From: Naumovozyma dairenensis CBS 421
Lineage: Eukaryota; Ascomycota; Saccharomycetes; Saccharomycetales; Saccharomycetaceae
NCBI RefSeq assembly: GCF_000227115.2
Contig: NC_016487.1
Location: 682,001 to 746,000 of the forward strand
Length of the DNA stretch: 64,000 bases
Direction: 5' to 3'
In this document: positions 53,718 through 64,000 of the stretch, piece after piece
Layout: each line of letters opens with the position of its first letter
Numbering within the stretch: position 1 is the first letter of the stretch
Position numbers and translations under genes: made by a program
The notes under the pieces: generated by a model
Seen by the model: the letters and a program-made list of their open reading frames with translations, nothing else
What the model was told of the DNA's origin: nothing
Databases searched by the model: none

Positions 53718-56519
53718 ATGTCCTTTTGGCCGTTTTCACAATCAACTGAAGATGCCAATATTAATAAAATATTGGATGAATATTTCACTTTGATGGATGA
53801 TTTGAAAAAACTGAATCTGCTCGAGGAAAATAATCAAAATACTCTCGATACTGGCAATGCTCTAGATCGTATTATAGTTCGAAAAGAAAACAATTATATT
53901 GATGATAATGTCCATGATACTGCCATTCAAAGCACCGATGATGGCAAGAAAGAAGAACGAAAAGAAGGGGAAGATCCAAATTCTGGTACAGAAACAGAAA
54001 CAGAGGAAGATGAACATGAACACGATGAGGACGAGGACCGAGAAAGCTATACTAACGAACCTAAAGAAATTAATAGGAAAAGAAAAAGAAGGCAAGATTC
54101 AAAATCTACTATACCTGATAACTTACAAGAAAACTTAAGCATATATGACCTGGACAATTCATTTTTAGAGAGGATCTTAGAAGAACCTACATTATTGAAC
54201 GAATTAAATAGACAAAATGCCGCATTGTTAGATTTTATATGTTTTGGATTTTATTTTGACAAATTCTCAAACAAACTTGTCAAGAATATAAAATATCTTA
54301 TCGATGAATTATTAAGTTGCATAAATGGACTAGGAACAACAGGTCCTACAGAAAGCACGAGACCGTCATCATCCTCCTCCTCCTCCTCCTCCTCGTCATA
54401 TTTCCTACTTAAAGAGCATGACGATAATTCCACTCGTAATCCGAATTTAATAGTACAACAGTTAGAAGCTGAAAGTAAAGAAACAACTTTAATAGAAAGA
54501 GCAAATATTATATCTGAAATACTTTCCATGGATACATGGTTAATAACAGAATCTTTAATTAAGAATAAAGATTATCTAAATCAAATCTGGTCAATTCTTG
54601 AAAATCCAAATTTTGAAAATGAAAGATATCCCTTATTACCAATTTATTTAAAAATCAATGAAAATTTATTATTAACAAGACAAGATCAATATCTTAATTT
54701 TATTCGTTCCAAAAAAACATTAGCAGATGATTTCTTAAATCATATAGAAATACCTTTAATGTTAGATTTCTTCCTAAAGATACTTTCCACAGATAAATTG
54801 GAATCCCCCACGGGAATACTTGAATTGTTAGATGATCAAAAATTGATTCAAAAATGTCTGAAATTTCTAGATAATGAGAAATATGATTCTGGTATTCAAG
54901 CTTGTGCTTGTGATTTCGTTAAAGCCATCATAGCAATTTCAGCTAACGTTCCATTAGATGATATGTCCATTGGACCGAACTGCCTCACAAGAATGTTGTC
55001 ATGTCCGGAAATTGTAGATCAATTATTAGACTTGATCATTAATGAACGTGGTGCTGCATTAAATAACACCATTACTATAGTAATAGAATTAATTAGGAAA
55101 AATAATTCAGATTACGACGAAATTAATTTACTGAATACTTCAATAAAGAATAACTTCCCATCAAATAGAGATCCAATTTATCTCGGTTATCTCTTGAAGA
55201 AATTTTCAAACAGATTAGCTGATATTTTCCAAATAGTCATAGATATTGAATCAGATTCTTTAAATAATTTGAAAATAAATCAATTAAACCAATCTTATAA
55301 GCCATTGGGGTTTGAAAGAATTAAAATCGTGGAATTGATTGCTGAATTATTACATTGCTCTAATATGGGATTAATGAACTCGAAAAGAGCTGAAAGAATT
55401 GCAAATAAGAGAGCTCGTGTTAGATCTCAATTACCACATAAGTTACAAAATGCATTACAGGACTTAGTCATTGGCACGAAGAATCCAGCTAGAACAAGCA
55501 ACAAGCATGAGAATGAAGATAGGAAATCAAATTCAAGTTCCAATTTAATTCACACAATTGATAGTATCCCCACTAATGAAGCAGAAATGATCGAGAATGT
55601 TTCAGATGACAGTGTTGCATTTGATGATAGTACTGATCAAGACGTAATAGACGAATTAGATGAGACCGACGTGGAAGATAGCGAGGAAATTGACGAAACG
55701 TTTGACATTCCATATATTAATCATAACCAGAATGATAAACTACGAAATAACCCAACAGGAGGTGACTTGTTCAAGATTAAACTTTATGATCTTCAAATAA
55801 TTCCCAAGATAATCAACTTATTTCTTGAATACCCCTGGAATAACTTTTGGCATAATGTGGTTTTTGATATTATACAACAATTGTTCAATGGTAGAATGGA
55901 TTTCTCTTATAATTCCTTTTTAATATATTCTTTATTTAATCTGGGAAAAACTGCACAATTCGTGGACCGAAAAAATGGGTCTACGAAACTGGCATCAACT
56001 AATTTTAAAATCACCAGAGATTTTATTTTACGTGGGTATCACGATTCATTTAAATTTTATGAGAAATGGAATACCAACTTGGGGTTTATGGGTCATCTAG
56101 TCTTAGTAGCAGAAGAGATTGTCAAGTTTTCAAAACTTTACAAAGTTGAACTAATATCACCAGATATTCAAGCTGTATTACAAGAGGAGGATTGGATTTT
56201 TTACATCGATGAAGTTCTTAATGATACGAGGATTATGTATTCTAAAATCCTTGGTGGTGGTTCATTTATTGACGATGGTAATGGCAACATCGTACCACAT
56301 TTCCCTGAGGCACTAAATGAAAAAGATGAAAGATTGAATACAGAAGTTTTCTCTTCAGAGACAAAGACAAACGACGAATCAAGTCCAAATATTGAAACTC
56401 TTGAAGAACAATTAATCTTATCTACAGAGTTCGATTTACATTCAAAACTAAGAGATATGTTGATAGAAAGATGTCATGACGAGGGTGCTTCTATGTCTAA
56501 TACAACAGCGTCTAACTGA
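53718..56519 (+). CDS. SAP4: SIT4 phosphatase-associated protein (SAPS family)
   Basis: Regulatory partner of the PP6-type phosphatase Sit4, acting in G1 progression and TOR signalling. The 933-residue product opens MSFWPFSQSTEDANINKILD, the conserved SAPS start. A Glu/Asp-rich segment lies at about 75-130. The SAPS helical-repeat core starts near 145 (DNSFLERILEEPTLLNELNRQN) and runs to about 590, including PLGFERIKIVELIAELLHCSN. A second part spans about 690-850 (YPWNNFWHNVVFDIIQQLFNG). A serine run near 215-225 comes from a TCC repeat. S. cerevisiae Sap4 has 818 residues and Sap155 1002. SHE10 and YGL230C neighbours favour SAP4 (YGL229C). Confidence 0.9.
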   Translation: MSFWPFSQSTEDANINKILDEYFTLMDDLKKLNLLEENNQNTLDTGNALDRIIVRKENNYIDDNVHDTAIQSTDDGKKEERKEGEDPNSGTETETEEDEHEHDEDEDRESYTNEPKEINRKRKRRQDSKSTIPDNLQENLSIYDLDNSFLERILEEPTLLNELNRQNAALLDFICFGFYFDKFSNKLVKNIKYLIDELLSCINGLGTTGPTESTRPSSSSSSSSSSSYFLLKEHDDNSTRNPNLIVQQLEAESKETTLIERANIISEILSMDTWLITESLIKNKDYLNQIWSILENPNFENERYPLLPIYLKINENLLLTRQDQYLNFIRSKKTLADDFLNHIEIPLMLDFFLKILSTDKLESPTGILELLDDQKLIQKCLKFLDNEKYDSGIQACACDFVKAIIAISANVPLDDMSIGPNCLTRMLSCPEIVDQLLDLIINERGAALNNTITIVIELIRKNNSDYDEINLLNTSIKNNFPSNRDPIYLGYLLKKFSNRLADIFQIVIDIESDSLNNLKINQLNQSYKPLGFERIKIVELIAELLHCSNMGLMNSKRAERIANKRARVRSQLPHKLQNALQDLVIGTKNPARTSNKHENEDRKSNSSSNLIHTIDSIPTNEAEMIENVSDDSVAFDDSTDQDVIDELDETDVEDSEEIDETFDIPYINHNQNDKLRNNPTGGDLFKIKLYDLQIIPKIINLFLEYPWNNFWHNVVFDIIQQLFNGRMDFSYNSFLIYSLFNLGKTAQFVDRKNGSTKLASTNFKITRDFILRGYHDSFKFYEKWNTNLGFMGHLVLVAEEIVKFSKLYKVELISPDIQAVLQEEDWIFYIDEVLNDTRIMYSKILGGGSFIDDGNGNIVPHFPEALNEKDERLNTEVFSSETKTNDESSPNIETLEEQLILSTEFDLHSKLRDMLIERCHDEGASMSNTTASN

Positions 56520-56972
56520 AAAAATAAAATAAATGAATATTTAACGACGTCCCTATTACACACGATTATATATATACCGTGAAACGAATACCAAGAAAAT
56601 ATTCGCCCCTACTTTAACGACCTTTGAATGACCAACTATAAATAAAAAATGCATATTTAATGAAAAGCACCGTACTAACCAATTCAATTATATAGATATT
56701 TTTGTACAGAATAATATATATGAACTGTATGGACTGTATGTTTGGTACATTATTTTTCATATACTATGTATTTAATACTATAGGGCATAAAATGGTATAT
56801 GTATGGGCGATCTCCCCTAAAATAATAATGCTGAAAAAAATTAATATAAAAAGTGGAAGCCCATAATAGAAAATACTCAATGAAGTTATAGCAATTAATA
56901 GATAATATAGCCTCCCAAAGGTAATATTCGAATTTAACTTTATCAGTCGATCAGAGTGATATCATACTCAAT
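56520..56972. other. Spacer between SAP4 and the YGL230C-like gene
   Basis: 453 AT-rich bases. Nothing recognisable apart from TA-rich stretches near 56565 and 56720. Confidence 0.6.
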
Positions 56973-57422
56973 ATGTTGACTAAAATTAAAAATTGGTTCC
57001 AAGGAAGCCCAAAAAGCGATAATATGGTAAATTCTGACATTATACCGATCGAAGACTTTAAAGTTGATGAAGAAAACATTTCAGTTGATTGTATTTCTAA
57101 GAATTTGGAAAATGATGGTACTCACGAAGATACAACAGAAATACCTAAAACCAAGAGATATCTAAACATCAGCACACAAACTATGAAGATGTTAATAGAA
57201 CATAAATATACATCAATAGCTATATGGGTTTTATATGGAATGTTGTTAGTCCAATTTATCATATGGCTAGTTTATTGGTTGCGTATAGAACCAGACTCTA
57301 TCAAAAGAAAAATTGATAAAAATGATATGGCATTTATTTTATCAGATATTCCTGATAGTAAAGTCAACTATCATTTATATATAGATGAGTATCGCAATAG
57401 AATGACAAGTCAATCCACTTGA
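56973..57422 (+). CDS. Small single-pass membrane protein, YGL230C-like
   Basis: The 149-residue product has a hydrophilic, acidic N-terminal half and one clear transmembrane helix at about 88-106 (IAIWVLYGMLLVQFIIWLVYW). A 40-residue hydrophilic tail follows (RIEPDSIKRKIDKNDMAFIL). No catalytic motif is seen. The size is nearly that of S. cerevisiae YGL230C (147) and the position, between SAP4 and EMC4 on the same strand, is the same. The function is unknown there too. I call it mainly by synteny. Confidence 0.75.
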   Translation: MLTKIKNWFQGSPKSDNMVNSDIIPIEDFKVDEENISVDCISKNLENDGTHEDTTEIPKTKRYLNISTQTMKMLIEHKYTSIAIWVLYGMLLVQFIIWLVYWLRIEPDSIKRKIDKNDMAFILSDIPDSKVNYHLYIDEYRNRMTSQST

Positions 57423-57640
57423 TGTGATACTAATGATAATTTTTAATATTCGTTTATAATCAGTCCCTTAGACTTATTCGGTTCATTTATTCGTTAATAA
57501 TAATACCATAGTATAAACTCTTTTGAAAAATAAATAGTTATTAACGAACCACATTTTGTATGGACAGAACTCCGAAGCCAGAAATTGTAGGAAAGGGGAC
57601 AGATCAACAGTTTCAGTGACAAAATCTTCCAAATTCTAAG

Positions 57641-59030
57641 ATGGCTGAGATTAACGGAACCTACGATTGTACTAATATTGCTCCAAGGTCACCAGCATTT
57701 GATAGGGATTGACTTCAATTCCTAAGATACCACATATGAAACTTCATGCTGTTTCGAAGGCGACGTCTTATGTACTATCCATAGTTGTTGCACTTGAATC
57801 TTCTTTATATTCAATAAATACGAGCATTCAATGCACGTCCAATTACTATCGGCATTCTTATATTTTCAAGCTTGGCTCTCGTTTCGCCAAATTACCAACT
57901 ATCCTATTAAGGGATTAATTAGATTCTCCTTTCATTATCTCCGAATATTTATTAAGGAAACGAGAAAATTTATTTGTTGTTAACAAACAAGCGGTGAATT
58001 CAAAGTCTTGGGTGATAATCTAACATCCTTCTACTGGCATCTATTACTTTCATAAATCGAGTCCAAATAAAATCATTTTTGGTGACCATTCTATCTGTGA
58101 TCACTTCAATGCTAGGCAAATCAGGACAGTAGTAATCAAAACGGCTCCTGGAAGCATAATTAATTTGTTCAATACTGGCTGAAGCCAGTTGTTAAATTAT
58201 TTAAGCAATACAAATCTGTCATGCCTACAAGGCTAAACTTGCTGGAACAATGCGGCAAATATGGCTTTATATCTTGCTCCTAGACCCTTCAAGCGCATTA
58301 GTGCTGAGTTCAGTTCTGTTGATTATCATCGATCATTTTTTATTCATCATTTTTGTGGGTATTCCAATAATGAATTAAAGAATAAATTTTCAACGATATG
58401 GAATGGTTTTTTGTCTCACAAGGGGACACTGGCTTGTCCCGTAACTTTCGGTCATTACTTCAAGAGTATAGTATAACTCACGGTGTAATTTTATCTCATT
58501 CATCTTCCATTGATGGTAAGGTTGAACGCGCTCAAACAGAGCCCTGATGTCAATTACAAGATTATTCTTGTTTTTGAGACTTGAACCATCGAAGGCTACG
58601 GAACTACTAGACATGTTTCCTCGCAACTTGAGGCATCCTTAAAGAGGATAGTGCTCGGAGTGTAAATGTGTGCCAAGTCAGGGCGTGAGGATGAAGCCTT
58701 GGCTGACCAAATCAGAGCGTTAAGAATGAATCACACCCAGACCATGACTCAAATTGTTGAGCATTGGAAAAGTAGAGAGATGACGTTGAAGAGGTCAACC
58801 GGTGGTGATAAGTATTTCAAAGGGCATAAGGGGTCAAGGTTGGAATAAAGAATAACAAATTGATGAAGTGTTTTGGATGCGGTGAAAGCTGTCATAAGAA
58901 GACTGATTGTCCCAAGGAACGTCAAAACAACTCTTTTAAGAAAAATAGTAATAAACAATACCTTGATATGGAATCAACGTCCAGACATGGAACCAACGTC
59001 AAGTTATTGTTTATTAACAGTTTTTCTTAG
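57641..59030 (+). pseudogene. Decayed LTR-retrotransposon gag (copia-like)
   Basis: A broken reading frame on the plus strand. Frame 1 from about 58201 to 58856 carries gag-like sequence (HRSFFIHHFCGYSNNELKNKF; later HVSSQLEASLKRI, like the helix at the end of copia gag cores; then MTQIVEHWKSREMTLKR). It is interrupted by stops at 58474, 58486, 58582 and 58663. A one-base shift near the G run at 58830 moves to frame 3, where a nucleocapsid zinc knuckle CFGCGESCHKKTDC (C-x2-C-x4-H-x4-C, 58869-58910) is intact, followed by a basic tail and a stop at 59028-59030. The piece at 57641-57918 (IPKIPHMKLHAVSKATSYVLS) may be the gag start. No pol or LTRs were found. Knuckle strong, copia assignment tentative. 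Confidence 0.68.
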
Positions 59031-59839
59031 AAGGGTTGTGTGATGTTCCTCGGAGCAATCGGCCTTCTTACAACCGATTTCACTACATCCAAAACATTTT
59101 AGTAAATTGTTATTCTTCATTCCAAGCTTGACCTTTTTTGATTGAAGATAATCAAAGCATCATCGTGCTAGCTACAAACCTTCTACTTTAACTTTGCCAA
59201 ATATCATCGATTATGTTTCTGAATGGTGTAATGGTGTTAGCTCACTATAACGCCAATCAATTACAAGACAAAGTTTTACTTGGGCAAATTCCTTATTTCT
59301 AAAGAAACTTTCCATACTTTCTGTCGTGAAGTTCGAAATCTACACAAACAGTAATTGATCGCTGGCGTGTTTTAATAGAAATTGTGTTAGCAGTTTCTAG
59401 TTAGATACTAACAGCAGAGCTCTTCAGTAAATTTGAATGATATAATGGTGTGACGTGAATCTTCTGTCTGGTTGGTATATTCATCACATGATTGATCCTG
59501 GTGATACGAGTTCAATTAAATTCGCTGTGCTGATCAAGTTGATCATGACCATTAAAGGGTGCATATATCACTTAAGGCGTCAATAGGCGTTCACGCGTAG
59601 AATAACACCAACTCTATGTCATAATGCTCTTTGTTCATTATCTTGTTGTCTGTTTTGGATTGTTTGGAAATCTTCTTCTTGTTCCTTCTTTTATATAATA
59701 TACTCGCGAAAACGAAACGTGATATTAATAAATAAGATTAATTTGATAATAATCATTTATGAAACAAAACTTATTTTTATGAGCTTGATAGATTGAAGGG
59801 AACAGGAATAATAATCGAGAGAAACTACTGTGTGTAAAA
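59031..59839. other. Degenerate DNA between gag relic and EMC4
   Basis: 809 bases, richer in GC than ordinary spacers nearby and with no open gene. One short frame near 59478-59540 (WYIHHMIDPGDTSSIKF) could be a worn retroviral-type protease DSG motif, but this is weak. The last 150 bases are the EMC4 promoter. Confidence 0.4.
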
Positions 59840-60394
59840 ATGGCATGCGAACCTTATGATTGGGCTGTACGCCTTTGTACAGAAGCTGCTACTTCAACAA
59901 TCATTGATGATTCAGTGATAAAATCATTACCATCTCCTCCAGGGTTTAAAGTTATCGAAAAATCACAGAAGAAGGAAACGAATACTGGCACTGATGAAAA
60001 GAGAACTACAGAAATCAACAGCTTGTTGGCTAGTAAAGCTATGCAAATAGCTATGGCTCCAGCTAAATCAATCCCAATGAATATGATAATGTCATATATG
60101 TCAGGTACATCTCTTCAAATTATCCCAATAATGGCTGCGTTAATGTTATTATCGGGGCCTATTAAGGCTATCTTGGGCATTAGGTCAGCCTTTAAGCCCG
60201 TTTTAGGTAATAAGGAAATACAAAGTCAAGTGAATAGTGCTATGATCTTATATATTTTGTTTCAAGGTGCATTGATGTATATTGGGCTAAGAAAATTAAA
60301 CTCCATGGGACTTATCCCAAATACGAAGAGTGATTGGCTGAGCTGGGAGAAGCATGTCGACTATAACAAGAACATCAAGTCATTTGTATTTTAA
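59840..60394 (+). CDS. EMC4: ER membrane protein complex subunit Emc4
   Basis: Subunit of the EMC insertase that places tail-anchored and polytopic proteins in the ER membrane. The 184-residue product has a hydrophilic N-terminus with LPSPPGF and then the highly conserved block PAKSIPMNMIMSYMSGTSLQ (about 74-93). Membrane segments follow at about 93-110 (IIPIMAALMLLSGPIKA) and 135-153 (AMILYILFQGALMYIGLRKL). It ends near the NSMGLIPNTKSDWLSWE phrase shared with S. cerevisiae Emc4 (190). It lies between the YGL230C-like gene and TAN1, as YGL231C does, but with a gag relic inserted upstream. Confidence 0.96.
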   Translation: MACEPYDWAVRLCTEAATSTIIDDSVIKSLPSPPGFKVIEKSQKKETNTGTDEKRTTEINSLLASKAMQIAMAPAKSIPMNMIMSYMSGTSLQIIPIMAALMLLSGPIKAILGIRSAFKPVLGNKEIQSQVNSAMILYILFQGALMYIGLRKLNSMGLIPNTKSDWLSWEKHVDYNKNIKSFVF

Positions 60395-60499
60395 CAAAAA
60401 ACATGCTCTTATAATAATCTCTCTTATCGTCGTCCTGATAACTATTCAATAACGTTACTTTACCTTTCATATAACTATTATACACAAAATAATGATATT

Positions 60500-61420
60500 T
60501 TAAGTTCTAACTTCCTCATTGGCATCTTCTTCATGATTATCGTTGAATTTAGCTTCATATATTTGTTGCACATTATATTTTCTATACTTCTTCGAGTAAT
60601 CACCATCAACTACAGACATACCAATGTTATTTTTGAAACATTCTATTAAGATTAACTTATCATAGTTTTTTAAATCAACTTTATGACCCAATTCGCCACC
60701 TTTAGTAGCCTCTATGACAACTTGCTTTATAATATCCATCTTTGGAATGGAATTAAAGTTCCGTCTACTAACTTCTACGGCAAATTTATATTCAGTTGGA
60801 TTATCTGCATTATGAAAATGAGGCGCCAAGACACGTTGAGCCAACTTGATCAATTGATCCATAGAACCACTACAAGAATACGTTATTGGTGTCAATTTTT
60901 GAACATATCTAGTTCTCTTCTCCATATTTGTTGGGTCAGCTAAACTTTCAATAATCTTATGAAGGAATTCCTCGGGAACAATAGGTTTCCTTGTCTTACA
61001 GAATATCACACATTCACAGTCTAAATCAATGAATTGTAAAGGGTCTTTCTTTTTCTCACCTGTGAGAGTAGTTTTCTTATCATGGTCCTTTAGTTCAGAT
61101 AACTCTTGCTTAATTTGATCTTCAATGGACAATTCTTGTTCCCCTTTCTTCTTATCATCATTGTTATCGCCTTCTTCAGTATTATCGTCAGCTGCATCTA
61201 ATTCAGCTAATTCATCTTTATAGATTTCTTCCAATTTTTCTTCAAATAATAGACCTAGTTCTTGGGCAGCCTGACGTTCCTTTCTTCTAGCACATGTTGC
61301 ATAAATACCAGAAGTACCAGGGTCTAAAAAGCCAGATGACACTTTGAATTTTCTTTTTTTATTTCTATCATTATTATTATTATTATTCCCACCATCGTGA
61401 GATCTTTTTTCTTTAGACAT
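60500..61420 (-). CDS. TAN1: tRNA N4-acetylcytidine adaptor Tan1 (THUMP domain)
   Basis: Tan1 binds tRNA and guides the acetyltransferase Kre33 to cytidine 12 of tRNA-Ser and tRNA-Leu. From ATG 61418-61420 the product has 306 residues; a longer frame to 61465 adds FNSEFWLEPSPQE, which is unlike the family start. The N-terminus is basic (KKRKFKVSSGFLDPGTSGIYATC), followed by an acidic linker. The THUMP region spans about 130-290 (IDLDCECVIFCKTRKPIVPEE, KRTRYVQKLTPITYSC, FAVEVSRRNFNSI, LILIECFKNNIGMSVVDGDY). S. cerevisiae Tan1 has 289 residues. Convergent with EMC4, as in YGL231C-YGL232W. Confidence 0.95.
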   Translation of the reverse strand: MSKEKRSHDGGNNNNNNDRNKKRKFKVSSGFLDPGTSGIYATCARRKERQAAQELGLLFEEKLEEIYKDELAELDAADDNTEEGDNNDDKKKGEQELSIEDQIKQELSELKDHDKKTTLTGEKKKDPLQFIDLDCECVIFCKTRKPIVPEEFLHKIIESLADPTNMEKRTRYVQKLTPITYSCSGSMDQLIKLAQRVLAPHFHNADNPTEYKFAVEVSRRNFNSIPKMDIIKQVVIEATKGGELGHKVDLKNYDKLILIECFKNNIGMSVVDGDYSKKYRKYNVQQIYEAKFNDNHEEDANEEVRT

Positions 61421-61746
61421 TATTTCTTGGGGGGATGGCTCTAACCAAAATTCAGAATTAAACACTATACTCTTTATTTCTACAGTTTGTAAAAAGTTGA
61501 GTTGTTCTTGATCTCTTCCTTTAGATGCTTATCGTCAACTTTATGTATTTGGAAATTTTATATGAATTAGAAGAAAAAATTAATAAAAAAAAAAAGAGGT
61601 ACCTAGAATCTTCAAAAAAGGACTGAATGAAGACATTTATTTCATGATAGGAGTAGATTACTGTATTGCTTTTTATTCATTCACATGTTTATATAATGTC
61701 TATATCTATATATAGTCATCCCCCTTCCATTTTTCTTTTTTTTTCC
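61421..61746. other. TAN1 upstream region and SEC15 3' flank
   Basis: 326 bases, AT-rich with an A tract near 61590. No gene is seen. Confidence 0.6.
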
Positions 61747-64000
61747 TTATCGTCTGTTGAAGAATTTGGCAATTTTACTAGAGCTAGAATTATTACCAAT
61801 AAAATCTCTTGTAAACACACTACTGTTATCATCAGCTTGATCATCAGTATTTGCTGAATCCAACAAGTTTTGTGACTTCTCAATCTTATGTATCAATAAA
61901 TTTGCATTATCAAACTTAACACGGGGATATTTCCTATTTCTAACTTCTGGATCCATCATATATTCAGCCAAATTATCTGATTTTAAAAGATCAATGTACT
62001 GTTTCAATTCAATAAATGTTTCTTCTAATGATTTAACATTATTTTCAATTAATTCAGGTGAATGCTTTTCACTGCTATGGTTAAATGTAGGTGACATTGG
62101 CGTCATTGGAGTTGGGAAATTGCTCGACGTTTCAACGAAATCCATATTCCCGCTTCCATCATGATTAGGGAAAATTTTCGGGATAATACCTTCTAGATAT
62201 TTTATATCCACTTCAAAATTTAATATACTTATCTTTGTAATAAGATCGGGGGTATCATGTAATAATATATCTAAAAATCGTTTCGTTAATGAATCAAATT
62301 CACGGAAAATTAATAATATTTGAACACTATAAGGTAAATTGACTAAAGTGGAAGCAAACATCATTTCAAGAAATTGTGCTAAATCGACAATGGAAATATC
62401 TGGATCTTGTCGTATTGTATTTGATGTCCAATCTAAATCAACTGTTTCCATAATATCAGAAACTTTTGAATCAATTAAATTAATCAATTTAGTTTCAGCG
62501 AGTTTCCTACTTTCTGAATAATTTTTAATTGATGATAATTTAATTTCAATGTCTGGATTTTGCATAAGGTTATCCCTCGTCATAAATTTACTAAATGATT
62601 TGGCAGCAATGATAAAATAATCTAAATTAATTAAAATTTGTGCAATCTCTTCTCTTGATGTACTTTCCAGTTTGGAACGGATTTTCTTGTTAACCACATC
62701 AGTGAATATTCTATCAATAGTCTTAACCATCAATTTATTTAATGTATGCAATTGATGTCGATAAAAGATGGTAACAAATGAGGATAATTTAGAATATGTT
62801 TTCTTAGTTAAAGTACATGTCATTGGGTAAAGAGGTGAAAATGGTAACGTAACCATAAATTCACCTGTATTTTCATTGTCAATCGTTGGTTTAATATTTT
62901 CATCATCTTTCATCCAACAAATTTGAGCCACCTTTTCAAATAATGATTTATCATTAATGGTTAGTGGCATAAAATCATCATCATTTAATAATATTTCAAA
63001 TTCATCATCAAATGCCTTTATCGAGATATCACAATAACTTTCAAATAATAATATTAGAATGGAATATAATGGTTCGATATTTAACTTATAATTTTCTAAA
63101 ATTGCCACGTATATGCAAAGGAAATCTTTAAACTCAATCCAATCTTTATCAGTGGTCAATCCAGTTCTTATGAAATGCCTTATATATGGTAAAAGACGTG
63201 ACATTAATCCATCCCAAAAATCATTAGTTGCATTATAATTATTATCTACTAGGACAAAATCAGTTGATTTATGTAAATTAATATCATATAATAGAAAACC
63301 TAAAATTTTCCACAAATATTCCTTTAAAAATGTCATATTCATTTGTTTGGTAAAAGTATCAGTGGATATATCGCCCGGGATGACATTTGTCTTAGAGTTT
63401 GATGTTCTTTTCCATAATAATGGATAAATAATCTTGGATTTTCTAAATTCATATTCTTTAGAAAATTCAGTAAATAAATAGTCTAATTCGTTTAAGCTTT
63501 GAAAAATCATAATGGAATCATAAAATTCTTCAATATGGAAAAAATTATCTAGATTTAAAGTTTGTAAAATGGTTTGATCTCTCATTGAAATTTCAACGGG
63601 TGAATTAAACTTAAAGCTTTCCAAATTCATTGATTTTTTCTTTTCCATCCAATCAATTAATAAATCAGATTGATAAGTTGTAATAAATTTTTCACCTACA
63701 GTAGTTAAATTTTTACCTAGATTTGAATTTAATGAATTTCTTATTAGATTAAGACATTCATCCTTTGTGACGGATTTCAAATATGGGATAGATTCATAAA
63801 TTTCTTTCAAAAATTGGAAATTGTAATTTCTAAATTCTTGAAGATATAATTTTTCTAGATTATCTAAGTTCTGTAAAGCTTTGAAAAAATTCCCCTCAAC
63901 GATTAATTCTTGACATTTACTGGAAAGACTTAATATCCTTATAACTTTAGTAATTAATATAATAGCCTCTGAAATTTTCATTGATGTCTTTTTATTATTG
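61747..64000 (-). CDS. SEC15: Exocyst subunit Sec15 (N-terminus cut by window edge)
   Basis: Exocyst subunit that links the Rab Sec4 to vesicle tethering at the plasma membrane. The frame is still open at the window end (codons N-N-K-K-T-S before the first internal Met), matching the YVNNKKISLKISEA region of S. cerevisiae Sec15, so about 150 N-terminal residues are outside. Recognised segments include VIRILSLSSKCQELI, LYLQEFRNYNFQFLKEIYESIP, RNSLNSNLGKNL, FEILLNDDDFMPLTINDKSL, KKIRSKLESTSREEIAQILI and the C-terminus SSSKIAKFFNRR, identical in its last residues to Sec15. Full length would be near 900. TAN1-SEC15 matches YGL232W-YGL233W. Confidence 0.96.
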   Translation of the reverse strand, partial: NNKKTSMKISEAIILITKVIRILSLSSKCQELIVEGNFFKALQNLDNLEKLYLQEFRNYNFQFLKEIYESIPYLKSVTKDECLNLIRNSLNSNLGKNLTTVGEKFITTYQSDLLIDWMEKKKSMNLESFKFNSPVEISMRDQTILQTLNLDNFFHIEEFYDSIMIFQSLNELDYLFTEFSKEYEFRKSKIIYPLLWKRTSNSKTNVIPGDISTDTFTKQMNMTFLKEYLWKILGFLLYDINLHKSTDFVLVDNNYNATNDFWDGLMSRLLPYIRHFIRTGLTTDKDWIEFKDFLCIYVAILENYKLNIEPLYSILILLFESYCDISIKAFDDEFEILLNDDDFMPLTINDKSLFEKVAQICWMKDDENIKPTIDNENTGEFMVTLPFSPLYPMTCTLTKKTYSKLSSFVTIFYRHQLHTLNKLMVKTIDRIFTDVVNKKIRSKLESTSREEIAQILINLDYFIIAAKSFSKFMTRDNLMQNPDIEIKLSSIKNYSESRKLAETKLINLIDSKVSDIMETVDLDWTSNTIRQDPDISIVDLAQFLEMMFASTLVNLPYSVQILLIFREFDSLTKRFLDILLHDTPDLITKISILNFEVDIKYLEGIIPKIFPNHDGSGNMDFVETSSNFPTPMTPMSPTFNHSSEKHSPELIENNVKSLEETFIELKQYIDLLKSDNLAEYMMDPEVRNRKYPRVKFDNANLLIHKIEKSQNLLDSANTDDQADDNSSVFTRDFIGNNSSSSKIAKFFNRR

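Noticed and set aside
58390..58626. Minus-strand frame opposite the gag relic
   Set aside because: It lies antisense to better-supported gag sequence and has no clear family features.

Overview
This is nuclear DNA from a budding yeast of the Saccharomycetaceae. It is AT-rich and compact, with almost no introns (one is seen, with GTATGT and TACTAAC signals). Gene order follows the left arm of Saccharomyces cerevisiae chromosome VII from SIP2 (YGL208W) to SEC15 (YGL233W), with matching relative orientations. The genes that in S. cerevisiae sit on the sister block around GAL83-MIG3-YPT31 (SMB1, CHZ1, FIR1 and others) are missing here, so this looks like one of the two tracks of a species that descends from the whole-genome duplication. 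Long asparagine and glutamine runs would suit a Naumovozyma or Kazachstania type of yeast, but I cannot name the species.

Layout. 0-13 kb: SIP2, MIG2, YPT32, NCS6 and VAM7, all on the minus strand, then SKI8 on plus. 13-20 kb: CLG1 and KIP3 (minus). 21-27 kb: MDM34 (plus, with an apparent frameshift near its start), BOL2 and COQ6 (minus), NIF3 (plus). 29-34 kb: EDC1 (plus) and ARB1 (minus). 34-41 kb: a loose, gene-poor stretch holding VPS71, a short secreted protein of the SRP1/TIP1 family and a tRNA-Ser(AGA). 41-57 kb: COG1, SDT1, VRG4, MTC3, intron-bearing OST5, VID30, SHE10, SAP4 and a YGL230C-like membrane protein. 57.5-59 kb: a decayed retrotransposon gag. 59.8-64 kb: EMC4, TAN1 and SEC15, the last cut by the window edge.

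How the genes relate. This is ordinary eukaryotic gene order and not operons. Themes recur: glucose signalling and repression (SIP2, MIG2, VID30); vesicle traffic and tethering (YPT32, VAM7, COG1, SEC15); ER and Golgi glycosylation and membrane-protein insertion (VRG4, OST5, EMC4); mRNA decay (SKI8, EDC1); tRNA modification (NCS6, TAN1); and mitochondrial or iron biology (COQ6, BOL2, MDM34, MTC3).

Most genes are confident from remembered family sequence plus synteny. I found no clearly new biological system. The items most worth a second look are the MDM34 frameshift, the gag relic, the tail-less TIP1-like gene, the COX4-like motif in MTC3, and clusters of CCCTA/TTAGGG motifs in intergenic DNA.
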